Of a stretch of DNA of 64,000 nt, positions 30,117 through 41,559 are shown piece by piece (positions within the stretch are counted from its first letter, which is position 1; each line of letters starts with the position of its first letter). The stretch is from Fulvia fulva (Eukaryota; Ascomycota; Dothideomycetes; Mycosphaerellales; Mycosphaerellaceae): positions 434,001 through 498,000 of the forward strand of contig NC_063019.1 in assembly GCF_020509005.1 (NCBI RefSeq), read 5' to 3'. The position numbers and the translations under genes are program-made. The notes under the pieces are model-generated. The model saw nothing but the letters and a program-made list of their open reading frames with translations, did no database searches and had not been told where the DNA came from.

Positions 30117-31970
30117 CGTGTCGCAGTGCTATCGTATGGAAGGTTTGGTTGTAGACGTCCTGATGGAGGGTGTTTGTAGATCGTTGGTGTGTGTAGGTTG
30201 TCGAGGTGGTGGATTGGATGTTTCTGTTGAAGGCTCGATGCGGACAGCAGCAGCCACGTTCTCGAGGACGGACTGGAGCTCTCAAAGGACCCCTGCATCG
30301 TACGTCAGCGCCACGTTTAAAGCGCCGGCATGGAACAACATGCCGCCGCTAAGGCATTGCATAGAAAGCACGCGTCGGGCGACCGAGAGACGATTGATAC
30401 TGCCTGTCGTTCAAGGAAACCATGACTTTGCAGGCTTTGGCTCAGCCAGCATCACGTCGTGTAGGGACACAACACCGACAGTAAGTCAGGCTGCTCGCGG
30501 CGGTATCCTAGACGCCATCACCGCTTGCAGCTCGACGTGTTGACACAGTAGAATGCTAGCAGTTAGGCCACGGCAGCTGCGATCGTAAGGATCGACGTGT
30601 AGAGACAAGCTATACCTCGACGTTGCAAGATAGGCGCCAGCTCTATCTGTACTGTCCATGACATGATCAGATCCAGTTGATACCATGATGCCTACCCAAG
30701 CACAGCAGGCCTACCGTTCAAGTCCGGCGACGTGCCGCACCTTGAGCAACGGCACTGCGCTCACACCGTCAGTACTGCGAGACCAAGCGGGACAAAGAGA
30801 GTCAGAGCCTCTAGCCAGAGGAACAACCTCGATCAGAATGAGACAAGTCAGACCGACAATGCTTTGTTCCATATCGAAGTTGTTGCAACATTGGGCTTGA
30901 TGCTGGTGGGATTTCAGGAACCAGACGTTGGCTTCATGATCCTGTCAAAACTATTGATCGAATTGGTGCCGAATATCGTTCTGTACGACAATCTTTCTCC
31001 ATGCTGTCTGCGAGTAGTAGCAGAGCACCAAAGACACGGGCCAGAGTTGACCGGACCATAGGCCATCCACTCAAGGGACCGATTGGCAGAGGCACGTAGA
31101 TGGTTGTTGCCGTGTCTTGATGCTACGAGGGCCTGATGGCATCGCAATATCTCACGCTCTGTTCCAGGGTGCGAGGCTCGCTACAGCAATATCGACGTCC
31201 TCTCGACACGAGATACTCTCAGCATGGCAGCAGCACTACTGAAGGCAGTCATGATCTGCAACGCATGACGCGCAGGACCATTGCTTGGTCGATGTGTGTG
31301 TGTACTGGTCGCCAGAAGGTTATGAACGTCTTCTCAAGCATGTACGAGGCTCCTGCATGATACGAGACCTATATTAATCGTCCCTCGCATCGTACTGTAC
31401 GCAAGCATCACGGCCAGATAGCCTTCTGCGTTGCCATTCTGAACGACAATGGGCGTACAGCGCACATCGCTAGCACATCCGAGTGAATCTGAAGTCTTGG
31501 GCATAGGTTTATGCAGGTGAGACACCATAGCAACGATTCACTTCCCGCATTGACCAGGCGGGTCCAGGTTCGAATGGACGGTGTCCCGCAGAGGAAGAGT
31601 CGTCTTCTAGAAGCTGCACGGGCCTCATGAAGCTCGTCATGGACGGGTCGTGATTGGTGGGAGCTGATGTCAGTGAGTACAGCGCGTGCGCTTGGCGTTC
31701 CGGCCTAAGAAGCTATGAACAGTCGCACATTTCTTTACATACGACACCCGACACATCATACTCCCTACATACAACACATCGAGCTGTCGCCAGCGTATGG
31801 ACGTCGCATATCCTGTAAGTGGTGTCGCATATAATACATCAACACACAAGAGCTAATCTGTGCTTTGTCCAGACTTGAACCTCGACAGCTGCACCATCCG
31901 CACCTCTTCCGCCGACCTTTGTACCACTCTTCTCGACATCTAATTACTTGACAAACCGACTTCCGACAAC
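30117..31970. other. intergenic, no gene seen; contains a 5' UTR intron at right end
   Basis: About 1.85 kb between divergent genes. Short frames on both strands look random. I found no tRNA or repeat. Confidence 0.4.
31815..31872 (+). other. probable 5' UTR intron of the downstream gene
   Basis: GTAAGT donor at 31815, GCTAATC branch-like sequence and CCAG acceptor ending 31872 (58 nt), about 100 bases before ATG 31971. A short ATG frame just upstream (starting about 31798) would terminate six codons later if spliced, so a uORF is also possible. Confidence 0.4.
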
Positions 31971-33152
31971 ATGCCTATCAAGGTCAACCGCCTTCCTATC
32001 AGCGTCGCTGATTTGAGGGTCTTCGAGGGTCCCAAGGATGCTATCAAGCTCGGCGTTCTCTTCGACATCAACCACCGGTTTGGCATCAAGCAGATCGCCC
32101 ATAACTGGACCGTCATCCACCCCAATGAGCCGCAACTGAAATCCTTGACCCTGTCAAACCGCCTGGTGAATGCCAAGAAGAAGATCACCAGAGACACCGG
32201 CAGGACCCACGACGAGCTGTCCCAGGAGCTCGAGGACGCGCTGGACCTTGTCGACTACAAGACCAACGGCAAGAATAAGGAGGTCGAGATCCCGTATCAG
32301 CCGACCAGTCAGGCAGCTTCCGGCGCTGCTGGTCCCGCGCCACCACCGCCCCCGCCGGCCCCAACTACCGACGACACGGATGACAAGGACGAGAACAAGA
32401 ACAAGGTCCAGGCCGGTGGTGGGGAGGTCGAGAACGAGGAGAGTGACGGTGAAAATGGCGCGGCGGGCAGCCTCACAGAGCAGCCCAAGAACAAGGGCAA
32501 GAAGCGAGCAGCCTCTGAGGACACCGAGCCTCAAGGCGAGAAGGAGGGCCCACCGTCGAAGCGCGCCAAGGCCAACAGCGCCCCAGGTGAGGAGCCGCCC
32601 GAGGGTGGCGAGACTGGCAGTGCTGTCGACGTTGCCGGCGGTCAAGACGCTGCCTCCCCTGATGAGGGCGCTGGTGGTGAGGCGGCTCGCGGCGCGGAGA
32701 TTGACGACGACGACGACGCTGCCCAAGACGGTGGTGCTGGCGAGGCCGCTGGCTCTGGCGAGGCTCAGCGTCGCGGTGTTGTCTATGGTGGCGCCGTCGA
32801 GACCACCCCGGGAGATCCCAGCACTACTACTCCTGGCGCTGAGTGGAATCCAACCCAATATGCCCCGTCCGTCCTCACCAACTCGAGGGAGGATGTCGGC
32901 GGAGAGCCTCCTCTCCCAAAACTCCGTCAAGTCCAGTACGAGAAGATGGGCTTGGAGGGCACTGCCCGCTTGCCTAAGAAGGAGCAAGCCAAGCTTGGCA
33001 AGACTAAGCTGGACTTCGTCTCCGGCGAGGGCAAGGCTGCTCAAGCTGGCCAGGACGTTCCGGAGGCTGAGGGCAACACCGAGGAGGACGTTGACAAGGA
33101 CGCAAGCACCGAGGATGTCGAGGAGGACGGCGAGAAAGAGAACGACGTCTAG
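31971..33152 (+). CDS. acidic, mostly disordered hypothetical protein (393 aa)
   Basis: Single exon from ATG 31971. Residues 1-110 look structured (MPIKVNRLPISVADLRVFEG, FGIKQIAHNWTVIHP, LSQELEDALDLVDY) but are not recognised. Residues about 120-390 are low complexity: a proline run, Gly/Ala/Glu/Asp-rich stretches, a likely bipartite nuclear signal (KNKGKKRAAS then PPSKRAKAN), a poly-Asp run and a final Glu/Asp tail. The structured N-terminal part looks globular, so it may be a scaffold or chromatin protein. That is speculation. The codon bias is strongly G/C-ending (GAG, GGC, GCC), as for a highly expressed gene. The next gene downstream is an unrelated large hypothetical. Confidence 0.6.
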   Translation: MPIKVNRLPISVADLRVFEGPKDAIKLGVLFDINHRFGIKQIAHNWTVIHPNEPQLKSLTLSNRLVNAKKKITRDTGRTHDELSQELEDALDLVDYKTNGKNKEVEIPYQPTSQAASGAAGPAPPPPPPAPTTDDTDDKDENKNKVQAGGGEVENEESDGENGAAGSLTEQPKNKGKKRAASEDTEPQGEKEGPPSKRAKANSAPGEEPPEGGETGSAVDVAGGQDAASPDEGAGGEAARGAEIDDDDDAAQDGGAGEAAGSGEAQRRGVVYGGAVETTPGDPSTTTPGAEWNPTQYAPSVLTNSREDVGGEPPLPKLRQVQYEKMGLEGTARLPKKEQAKLGKTKLDFVSGEGKAAQAGQDVPEAEGNTEEDVDKDASTEDVEEDGEKENDV

Positions 33153-34257
33153 CTCAAGGCCACCATTAGCATACCCGAGACTCTTGCCTACGGTCTACGT
33201 GTTGACGCCAACGGTCATAAGTACTGTTAGGTGGCACTAGATTGTAAGGCAGATAAGAGGAAGCATATGCATGTTTACAAAAGGAGGCAATAATAGCCAT
33301 AGCGAGATAGCACGTACAAAAGAGATCGTGCGAAACCCGAGTGCCCTCGCTCCCAGTGATCTCGTGAAGCAGCCGTACACTAATCTATCTGTGGACACTT
33401 GTAGATAGTTCCGGTCAAGTCGTTGAGCGTATGAGACAGTGACAATTTGCTAGTCTGCTGACCAAAACTACGACTGTGCAAAGTTATGTCATGTCTAGGA
33501 GCCTATGCTCGTACAGAACAAAGCCAGCCTCAAGCCCAGCTCGAGCATAATGCACACATTGTCTCTGTCGTGTCGTTGAAGGGCGAGACATATGGCAAAG
33601 GCTTATAGGATGATGAAATATTTCTTTTGGATACTACGAAGTCTATCAATGGTGGTCGTTGCTTTACAATGTTTCCTGTCGATTATCAGCTGGGCTGTGT
33701 CTGTTCGAGTACATCACTCTTGTATATGACTCTCTCTTAACTATCCTAGACTCGCTAGTACCTATATATAGAATAGGGCTCAGACTTAATCTCGTCGCAC
33801 TGACATGATTCAAGACACTATGTATGACCAAAGCGTAGGCCTAGCAGTACAGGCTGAGAGGCATGCGGAAATAAAGCTTCATGCTTATCGCCTAGCTTCG
33901 TATGGTGTCTATATTTCGACATCAACTCTAGCAGACAGCCTTGAAACGAACAGTCCTTGCGCTGTCGCGAGAATATCAACTAGCTTTCAAAGCGCATCTG
34001 CATTCACTTACCCAGCATGAATCGGGAAAACGTCGGAGCGAGCACTAGCGTGACGCGCTTGGCTCGAGCTCAAGCAACGACTATTCAAAAAGGATCTATC
34101 TCTTTCGAGCACCTTATCCCATCACGACCACCTCGCCAAAAACCACCATCTCACATCACACTGCACCATCTCTATTACCACAGCAGAGTCACAGAAAACT
34201 CTATCTGTACCAGACAGCTTCCTTCTCTGGTCCTCCTCGAGGCAACGCGACTCGAAC
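33153..34257. other. intergenic, no gene seen
   Basis: About 1.1 kb, AT-richer than the flanks. It includes the 3' end of the acidic gene and the promoter of the next gene. Confidence 0.4.
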
Positions 34258-36504
34258 ATGTCGCAATCAGCTCGAGGAGATCCGATGTATCCAGCGTACT
34301 ACTCACAGCCAGACGGGAACGCGAATGCTCCGTACGATGCCCATGTCTTTTCCAACCTCGCCTGGCAGTCGGGTGCACCACTCGCCATGTACGAAGAAGG
34401 ACTCTATGGTGGACCACCAACTTTCGCCGGCAGCAACACATATCTGCCAGAGCACGAGGGTGACTCGAAGCTTGCTACGGAAGATATCGACGCGTCCCTG
34501 CCATACCCCAACAACTCTGCTGGGCCTTCAACACTTGCACCGAGCAGACTGCGCACAGACGAAATGAGCACGTCGGCTGGTGCACAAGGCTCGACCTCGT
34601 ACGGGTTTGCCATTGGAGCTGCGCTCACGTCGGCACTTGGAATGTGGAAGCAGTCGAAGCTGGAAGCATCGCGTTCTATACCACCCGCGATGCCACCAAA
34701 TTCTATACAAGCCCGCCAGGGCAGTGAGACACAGTCACTTGGCTACTCACAGCCCAGCACTCGGACACCTCATCTCGATATCAGCGAGTTCCACTTCAAC
34801 TCTCAGTATCAAGCACCACTAGGAAGCGACAGGAAGTATACACAGTCGCCCAGCCTTAACTTACAAGCTACGCAGGCCGAGGCGTTCCAAGGTGAGGCAA
34901 ACCGCCCGCGTGCGAGCAGGTCCGCAACATTTCGCGACTCCGCTGAGACCTTCGCTGGCAGTCCACCAGCCCAAGAGTATCTGCCGACACTTGAAGCAGC
35001 CACGAATGATGTACCGACGCAGAAGGGACGAGGAGGCCGTCCCGTTGCAGTCGAGCAGCAACGAAGCACCACCGCCATCCAGTACCAAGCCGGCAGCGGC
35101 TTCAGCGACGTCGATGCGGCACGAGCGTTTCTGGAAAACCAAGCACGCAGTATGTCTTTGAAGCGCGTTGACGATTTTGACGCCGTGCGGCCCGGATTCA
35201 ACGGCTACGTTCAGAGAGTCTACGCTGCTATCTCTCATGCGTCTTCCGAGCCATATGCACATTGGCCGAGCAACCGGCAAATCCTTTACAGAAATGGTCA
35301 GGAGACGGCTCGAGTCGAGATAGACAACCAGATGAGCAGCCCCCTACAGTGCAAAGTGGTTGAGGGTCAAGTCTGGCTGATTCTGGATGATGCTATCGAG
35401 AAGCATAAGACCTCGAAGGTGCCAGAAGCTGCGTTCTCGAGCAGTCTTAAGCCTGAGGTGAGGTACATTTGCTCAGAGCGAATCGAGCTGGTCATTAAGG
35501 CGATCAGCGAGAACAAGCTCTGCGCTCTAGATGTAGTGGAGGGCAACTGGAAGGAGCTGGTGTTGGCACCGAAAGCAGTCCTTAGCCGGAAGCTTTCCAA
35601 CACGGGCAACAACGCCAGGAAGCAGGGTATGCTCAAGGAAGCGACTCAAGCCAAATCTGCAATCGGAGGGGACACGGATGATGCGGTCAATGGTGTGATA
35701 ACAGATGAGGCCAAGGCGGCGCCGAAGGCCAGCCGGAAGATGGCGTCGAAGGGCTCGAGCGTGGCTCCTCGCATATCTCCTTTCCAGGCCGAATCTACTT
35801 CGATTTCTACACAGCATGAGTCGACGGAAGCCTCACGATTTGACGGCCTCGGAGCGGATGAACCTGATCTCAAGTCAGATCTCTTCATCAACCTCGATGA
35901 CCACAAGCACATCTTCGGCAACACTTTGACCAGCAGATTCGACGAACACATGGACCATGCAGTCGGATATCTAGAAGCGCGGGCCACCAAGAAGCGTCAG
36001 CAGCCATTCGATGAAGACATGCCCGCCAAGAAGACGAGGAAGGCTCCAGCTCGGCGTGCAACTACGGCGGCAAGCGATGGCAACGAGCAACCTAGCGTGC
36101 CAAAGCGCGCCTCTCGCAGAAGAGTGAAGCAGCCAAAGCCGTCGAACTCTCCTCTCACACCACAACCGATTCCTGCTGGTCCGGTAGCGCAGTCTATGCC
36201 GCCTCCACGGGTAGCGCAGACTTTCGAGCCAGATATCGACTTCGCTCAGCCGGCCCTCCCAAACACTCCAGACTTTGGCAGTGGCGAGGTCGATCTCTCT
36301 GCCTTCGACGGCGGTGCCGAGATGGACTACGATCTTCCCGACTTCAGTCTCCAGGAGCTGGTCAATCTCAACAATCTCTTCGGCAGTCGAGAAGACTTGA
36401 TGCCTCCGCCGAGACGTACCGACAACAACACTGGTTACCTTACCACGCCGACATTGTTGGGAGCGCTGCCTGAGGAGCCGACCGACGGCGGCCATGGCCA
36501 CTAG
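34258..36504 (+). CDS. large hypothetical protein, tandem paralogue A (748 aa)
   Basis: Single exon from ATG 34258. The N-terminal 290 residues are Ser/Gln/Tyr-rich and disordered. Residues about 315-470 form the only region shared with the downstream paralogue: FNGYVQRVYAAISHASSEPY, HWPSNRQILY, a helical middle, then RIELVIKAISENKLCALDVV and APKAVLSRKLSN. After this come basic Ala/Lys stretches resembling nuclear signals (PAKKTRKAPARR, RRVKQPK) and an acidic-hydrophobic C-terminus (YDLPDFSLQELVNLNNLFG) that resembles an activation domain. I do not recognise the family. The layout (disordered N-terminus, about 150-residue helical core, basic patch, acidic tail) suggests a nuclear regulator, as inference. 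Confidence 0.65.
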   Translation: MSQSARGDPMYPAYYSQPDGNANAPYDAHVFSNLAWQSGAPLAMYEEGLYGGPPTFAGSNTYLPEHEGDSKLATEDIDASLPYPNNSAGPSTLAPSRLRTDEMSTSAGAQGSTSYGFAIGAALTSALGMWKQSKLEASRSIPPAMPPNSIQARQGSETQSLGYSQPSTRTPHLDISEFHFNSQYQAPLGSDRKYTQSPSLNLQATQAEAFQGEANRPRASRSATFRDSAETFAGSPPAQEYLPTLEAATNDVPTQKGRGGRPVAVEQQRSTTAIQYQAGSGFSDVDAARAFLENQARSMSLKRVDDFDAVRPGFNGYVQRVYAAISHASSEPYAHWPSNRQILYRNGQETARVEIDNQMSSPLQCKVVEGQVWLILDDAIEKHKTSKVPEAAFSSSLKPEVRYICSERIELVIKAISENKLCALDVVEGNWKELVLAPKAVLSRKLSNTGNNARKQGMLKEATQAKSAIGGDTDDAVNGVITDEAKAAPKASRKMASKGSSVAPRISPFQAESTSISTQHESTEASRFDGLGADEPDLKSDLFINLDDHKHIFGNTLTSRFDEHMDHAVGYLEARATKKRQQPFDEDMPAKKTRKAPARRATTAASDGNEQPSVPKRASRRRVKQPKPSNSPLTPQPIPAGPVAQSMPPPRVAQTFEPDIDFAQPALPNTPDFGSGEVDLSAFDGGAEMDYDLPDFSLQELVNLNNLFGSREDLMPPPRRTDNNTGYLTTPTLLGALPEEPTDGGHGH

Positions 36505-37555
36505 ACCTCTGAAGTCTCTCCCTACCCTGGCATAGAAGGAGATGCCCCATCTCTGGAAGGCCCGGCAACTCTATGCTTCTTCTCTTCGTACTCATTCGAT
36601 GAAATACCTACATCCGCAAGCACGGCGGTCTTCTGGAGTGCAAAACCCTTTTGATTAGGGCACGAGCACGGTGTTGGTGGTTACTGCGTTTTGCGTTCAC
36701 GGTCAAGCGAAGGCGCTTCGGATGTCGTAATGTTTAGCGTACGACCGGGGGTCAAGAGTTTGGGAAGGACTTACGGACGACTACTGTAGCAGATATCGCA
36801 CAGACTACCACGGCTGCATGGCATTGACTTCCCATTCCAGTAATCAGCTCTCCGCTTTGCAGCATCAACAGCTGCGGCAGTAGACATCAAACGTCTACAC
36901 AATTTGAATGTAGTGATTAGCGGCAAGCCGTTGGTATTCTTCAGGTTCATGGTGCAAGAGACGAGTGCACGCATCTCTGTTCTTGGTCAAGGACAATATC
37001 TTGACGCTCTCAAGGCACAGGAAGCACGATCTTTCTATGGGCTTGTGATTTCGTTGATGCTGACGCAGCTCTTAGTTAGCACGCTTTGTGACCACGATTT
37101 AGCAAGCATACCTGAAGGTGTACATGCTAGACCATCTAGACGCTGCTCCGATTGGATTTGCACCACTTTGGCCGCTTGCCGCAACAGTGCCGTGATCTTC
37201 TAGGGGACTCTACGTCTCGTTATACTCAGACACTCATTGCTTGCTATAATGTAACATCATCTTTCTTGGATCAAAAGATGAATGGTCTGCTTCAACAGCT
37301 CGACGGGCATCCATTCACTTACCTGTCACGCTTCCGGGGATCGGCCGGCGCTAGGCTCGCCCATGGCGGCTGTGGCGTCTGGTCCCTGCACGTCACGTCT
37401 TCGACACTCAACTTCACTTCTGATCTATAGAAGCGCGACGACGCTCAACAACCTCACAACTCACCAGCCTCGTCATACCTACCACCTCTCCAGTCCATAA
37501 CCTCTTGACGCGGTTCCAGCAAGACCACACACTGCTTTCTGGGGCCGCGCTGGCC
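36505..37555. other. intergenic, no gene seen
   Basis: About 1.05 kb between the two tandem paralogues. The last about 100 bases are CA/CT-rich, as in a leader. Confidence 0.4.
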
Positions 37556-39655
37556 ATGTCAACCGACGACAAGCGTCACGATGCTTGGCTCGCAGATCTC
37601 GACGCCGTTGCGGACCTCGACTCCTTGCTCGAAATGGTTCCATCACCTGACCTCGGCCAAGCGCAGGGCGGTACCGAGTCAAGTATGTACAGAGGCGTGG
37701 ATTTCATCAACCCGAGGGAGCTCGACAGAGACCACCACCATGAGCGCCCTGGGCCTCATCCGGTGCCTAGCCACTTGTACGGCGCAGGTCGCTCTACTAC
37801 CACTCGAAGCGATAGGCAGATTCGTAACTCCGACAACCCGAGAGACACCTACTCAGACATCTATCAGACCGCCTACGGGCACTCACTACCTGATGCGCCA
37901 TCTGAGGGACCATTCATGGCGAGACAATCTCGCACACGCGGCCAGAACGAGTTCAACTTCTTCGACACTACTCCGAGTGATGGCATGTCTACCGCTCTGA
38001 CTACGCACATAGAGCAGAGATCAATGCCACCAAACTACCCGCCAGGCGCGTCAAGTAACAACCTTGGGCTGGAGCGCACATCCGCAGATCTCGTTGCTGG
38101 TTCTAGTCAACACCAAGACGATCAACGCCGTGGCACTTTCACCCATCAGAACGCCAAATACATCGACTTCGACGCAGGCGAGGGACTGCGCATTGGAGAG
38201 GTGTTCACGTGGCCGGTCGGAGCTGGCAAGACAAACCAATCGAGCAGTCTACCTCAGCTACGTGGAGAAGATCTCGAATGGGGAGATCGGGGCATGCTTG
38301 CCAACGTCCTTCCGGAGGTACCATCAGATAGCACTACGCGCCTAGCAGTGGGTGTTGCTGATGTCACACAGTCCAATGCCGACGTCCAGAGCACGAACCG
38401 AAAGTCGAGTGTGCGTCAATCAGCAGATTTGACGAAGCCTAACCAAGCGCGTAGCGAAAATGCGCCAATTGTCCCGCCTCGTAAGACTATCAAACCAGTG
38501 ACACCCGAGCGAGGTGTCGAAAATTACACTTTCCAAGGCAGGTTTACGGCGCTTGCGGCTGCCATGGGGTATCTCGACCAAAAGGAAAAGATCCAGCTAG
38601 GCATTAAGAATGACGACGTCGCGCAAGTCAAGCTAGGCATCAACCGATTCTGTCGCCGTGCATTCGAGGCACTCACTCAAGTCCCATCGGCTCCTGGCGA
38701 ACATTGGAAGCCTGATAGAAAGCTAGAGTACCAGGGCGGCCAGGACAACGCGATGACCGCCGTCACGAACATGATGGCATCACAAGAAGACTGCCTGAGA
38801 GCCGAGGCGATGGCCAGTGCCGCAGTCCACCAGGCGGTTGAGCTCCACGAAGTCGGAATGAAGAAGGGCCATTCGGAGAAGGTCAAGATGGAGCGCGGAC
38901 ACACCTGCTCGGGTCGTATTAATGCCCTGATCGCTGCACTACACAGCAACAAGCTATGCTGCAAGGACTTACTTGAAGGCCGGATGGAGTCGCTGATCTA
39001 CACGCCAAAGCAGGCACTCAAGACGAAGCGCGACAACACTGCGTCGAACGCTGCAAAGGCTGGAGTCTTGAAGAATGCTGCGAAGCTGAAGGCGGAGAAG
39101 GCGGCACATCCATTGGAGGATGCTGTTAACGACGAGGGCGGCGAGCAGAAACAGCCACCCAGGAAGAAGCGCAATGTGTCGGCTCATAGATCAACGTCTG
39201 GTGACCCATCGCGGCAGCCGACCGAGATCCAGGACTCGCAAGCTGCTGTCTCTCGTGGCGGAAGCAAGAAGGCACCTGCTAGCAACAGACGCGGTGACAG
39301 AGCCAAGAAGCCCATCCGATCCAACTTCGAGAGCGATGACACAGCTGAGCTCAGCACATTGGCCAACCAGTCCATGCCATCTCTTCAGACCATGTCGTCG
39401 TTCGATCCAGCCTTCGACATGGGTAACAGCATGCATACCAACAACTTTGCGAACAGCGGCGGTACTGGTCTCGATGACGTGCTCCTGCGAGACATTTTTG
39501 GTGACGGTATCAGCAGTTTCCCTCGACCAGAGCCACCGGCCCGACGCTTCGACACTGGAGCTATGACAGCGACCTCCTTGCGAAACGCACTGCCCAATGT
39601 CTCCGCCACTGAGCACGAAGGCGCAAAAACCACTGGTAGGTCTTCTCGCTTCTAA
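37556..39655 (+). CDS. large hypothetical protein, tandem paralogue B (699 aa)
   Basis: The open frame begins at a TTG 17 codons upstream. The ATG at 37556 (MSTDDKRHDAWLADLD) is chosen. Acidic residues at the N-terminus are followed by a long disordered region. Residues about 320-510 carry the shared core: NRFCRRAFEALTQVPS, EHWKPDRKLEY, then RINALIAALHSNKLCCKDLL and TPKQALKTKRDNTASNAAKAG. Compare the upstream paralogue's RIELVIKAISENKLC and NTGNNARKQGMLKEA. Basic patches (PPRKKRNVS, NRRGDRAKKP) and an acidic-hydrophobic tail (GLDDVLLRDIFGDGISSF) repeat the same architecture. The pair is clearly a tandem duplication that has diverged strongly outside the core. Function is unknown. Confidence 0.65.
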   Translation: MSTDDKRHDAWLADLDAVADLDSLLEMVPSPDLGQAQGGTESSMYRGVDFINPRELDRDHHHERPGPHPVPSHLYGAGRSTTTRSDRQIRNSDNPRDTYSDIYQTAYGHSLPDAPSEGPFMARQSRTRGQNEFNFFDTTPSDGMSTALTTHIEQRSMPPNYPPGASSNNLGLERTSADLVAGSSQHQDDQRRGTFTHQNAKYIDFDAGEGLRIGEVFTWPVGAGKTNQSSSLPQLRGEDLEWGDRGMLANVLPEVPSDSTTRLAVGVADVTQSNADVQSTNRKSSVRQSADLTKPNQARSENAPIVPPRKTIKPVTPERGVENYTFQGRFTALAAAMGYLDQKEKIQLGIKNDDVAQVKLGINRFCRRAFEALTQVPSAPGEHWKPDRKLEYQGGQDNAMTAVTNMMASQEDCLRAEAMASAAVHQAVELHEVGMKKGHSEKVKMERGHTCSGRINALIAALHSNKLCCKDLLEGRMESLIYTPKQALKTKRDNTASNAAKAGVLKNAAKLKAEKAAHPLEDAVNDEGGEQKQPPRKKRNVSAHRSTSGDPSRQPTEIQDSQAAVSRGGSKKAPASNRRGDRAKKPIRSNFESDDTAELSTLANQSMPSLQTMSSFDPAFDMGNSMHTNNFANSGGTGLDDVLLRDIFGDGISSFPRPEPPARRFDTGAMTATSLRNALPNVSATEHEGAKTTGRSSRF

Positions 39656-41559
39656 GCCGGTCAGTGATGCCAGTAGCTATGCACAAGACTGCTACCGCCT
39701 GCTTGCCGCTGTTTTGAGAATCTCCCCGGGCATTTCGGCGATGCGATACTCTGCTCGTGTACTCTCGACTCCGGACAGAACCTAATATGGCTGCAGACTT
39801 CATTTATCGAAGTGGCGCTAAACATACTATCCTTTTTTCGGGATCGGCGTTTGGGAAGATTGGATGTGCTGAACACACGGCGAAGGGTTTGGAGGCACTT
39901 GCGAAGATAAGGACAGGCGATGATAGCCACCGCACCGTAGCAGAAAGCATGATCATTGGCGAAAACTTCGCCGACATCTGAATGCTGAGTCTCTTGTCTC
40001 TAGCATTCTCGACATTTCTGCCGTAATGTAGCGCCTCTATTAGTCGGCCATGAATCTCATCAGAGACTCATCACGACCATAGCAACGGGCGACCATTGGC
40101 AAAAAATTATACCCCATTTCGAGGTCTTCTCACGAGAGAACGTCTTGCCACAGTGGTAGCGGAACGGCTTTTCGTTCGTGTCCGTTGCCCATCGTCAGAC
40201 GATCGTCCAGAACAGTGGCAGCTTGTTACAGCTGCTCTCCGTATGATAGTAGACAGTACGCGTTGTAGTGTGTCGGCGTAAATGCTCTTGCCTTGCGAAA
40301 GATCCAGCACAGGATCTGCGTCCATGCCATCGCCTCCAGAGTACCTTGCAGGCTGGGTCAGCAATGAGAGTGGTCTGTGGCCAGATTTACAGATCAGCCA
40401 CCGCGGAGCGCTCTGCAGAAATCACACGACGACTTCATCCAAAAATTGCAAACGTCGAAGTTCTCAGTCCCAATGTAGGATGATTACGCGTCTCCCTGAC
40501 ACATTCTTTTCGAACAGTATCGCTGCGGTGGCCAAGCAACTTCATGACGCGGAACAGCGCGTCCCCGACAAACCATCAAAGTCCTCGAGCAGCGTCCTAC
40601 GCAGAGGATCACATTCAAAGTTATGAGGATCTTTCCAGCAACAGTGACAGGGTCGATGTCTACTGCCAGAAACCCCTCACATCGGCATATTCCGTGAGCG
40701 TCTTTGCATTCCGAACGCTTCTCCTGCGGGAGGATGTGCCGTTCGAGGTGGCGATCTGCCTGAGATGGACTGGTGACAGGGGATCGAGGTGTGACCATGA
40801 CCGTGCCCCAACGAAGCGCTCAACTTCAAGGAAAAGCCGCGCATCGCTATAGACCGCTTTTTCCGGCAAGGTTGTCTTGCCATGGAGTGGTCCATGTTCG
40901 CCAATCGTATGCGCTGGCAACCAGGCGTGCTTTGTGGATGCAGGCTCTGCAATTGCTGATATGCGCGCCAAACATCTATGACGAGGATGACAGTACTACA
41001 CAAGACTTCAGCCAGAGAAGCGAAGTCAAGGCGCCTGCAAAGTGATCGGCCGTCGCAGTAAGCTTAATGTAGCGTAGCGTTCATCCTGGGAGATGAAAGC
41101 TTAACTCCTCAATCTGGCCCAGACAGGAAGTTGACTAACGTCGTCTATACACGCAGGCGTAATCACCTCCGCATGATTGGGCAGCTTCAAGCACGGATGT
41201 TTTGTGAGCCGTGGAGAAGAGTGACATTCCGGGCCTGGCCTTGTTAGCCACGTGAGTCTCTTCTTTGTTTGGCTGGGCGCAGAACTCAACCTACTCAAGG
41301 ACACATTCCAGTGCCAAGTAATCTCCCAAAAGAGAAATGACGAGCCCATCGTGACCGGGAGCGGTAAGGTGCTGCACTAGAGACTGTTGCTCTTATTTCT
41401 TGCGTTTGAGATTGGCCCAGGGACGCGTAGGTCGCCATTGAGATATCAATCCACTGGACCCATCCTGCCTGCTGTTTCTGTTATCTCCATCGTTCAAGCC
41501 ATACCTCACGACAAGCATTCACTCTTTGAACTGTTCAATCGTTCGACAGCATCATCAAC
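39656..41559. other. intergenic, no gene seen
   Basis: About 1.9 kb with only short, non-protein-like frames on both strands. The last 100 bases before 41560 look like a leader. Confidence 0.4.

Noticed and set aside
30685..31061. 109-aa plus-strand frame in the TVP15/acidic-gene interval
   Set aside because: It has one hydrophobic stretch but no start context, splice partners or recognisable motif.
31560..31590. Sequence with GGTTCGAAT resembling a tRNA T-loop
   Set aside because: The five bases on each side do not pair as a T stem, and no acceptor, D or anticodon arms fit.
32170..33240. Long Arg/Ser/Pro-rich open frame overlapping the acidic protein gene, and a long antisense frame
   Set aside because: Both are by-products of the strong codon bias of the real gene. 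Their composition is that of a shifted frame.
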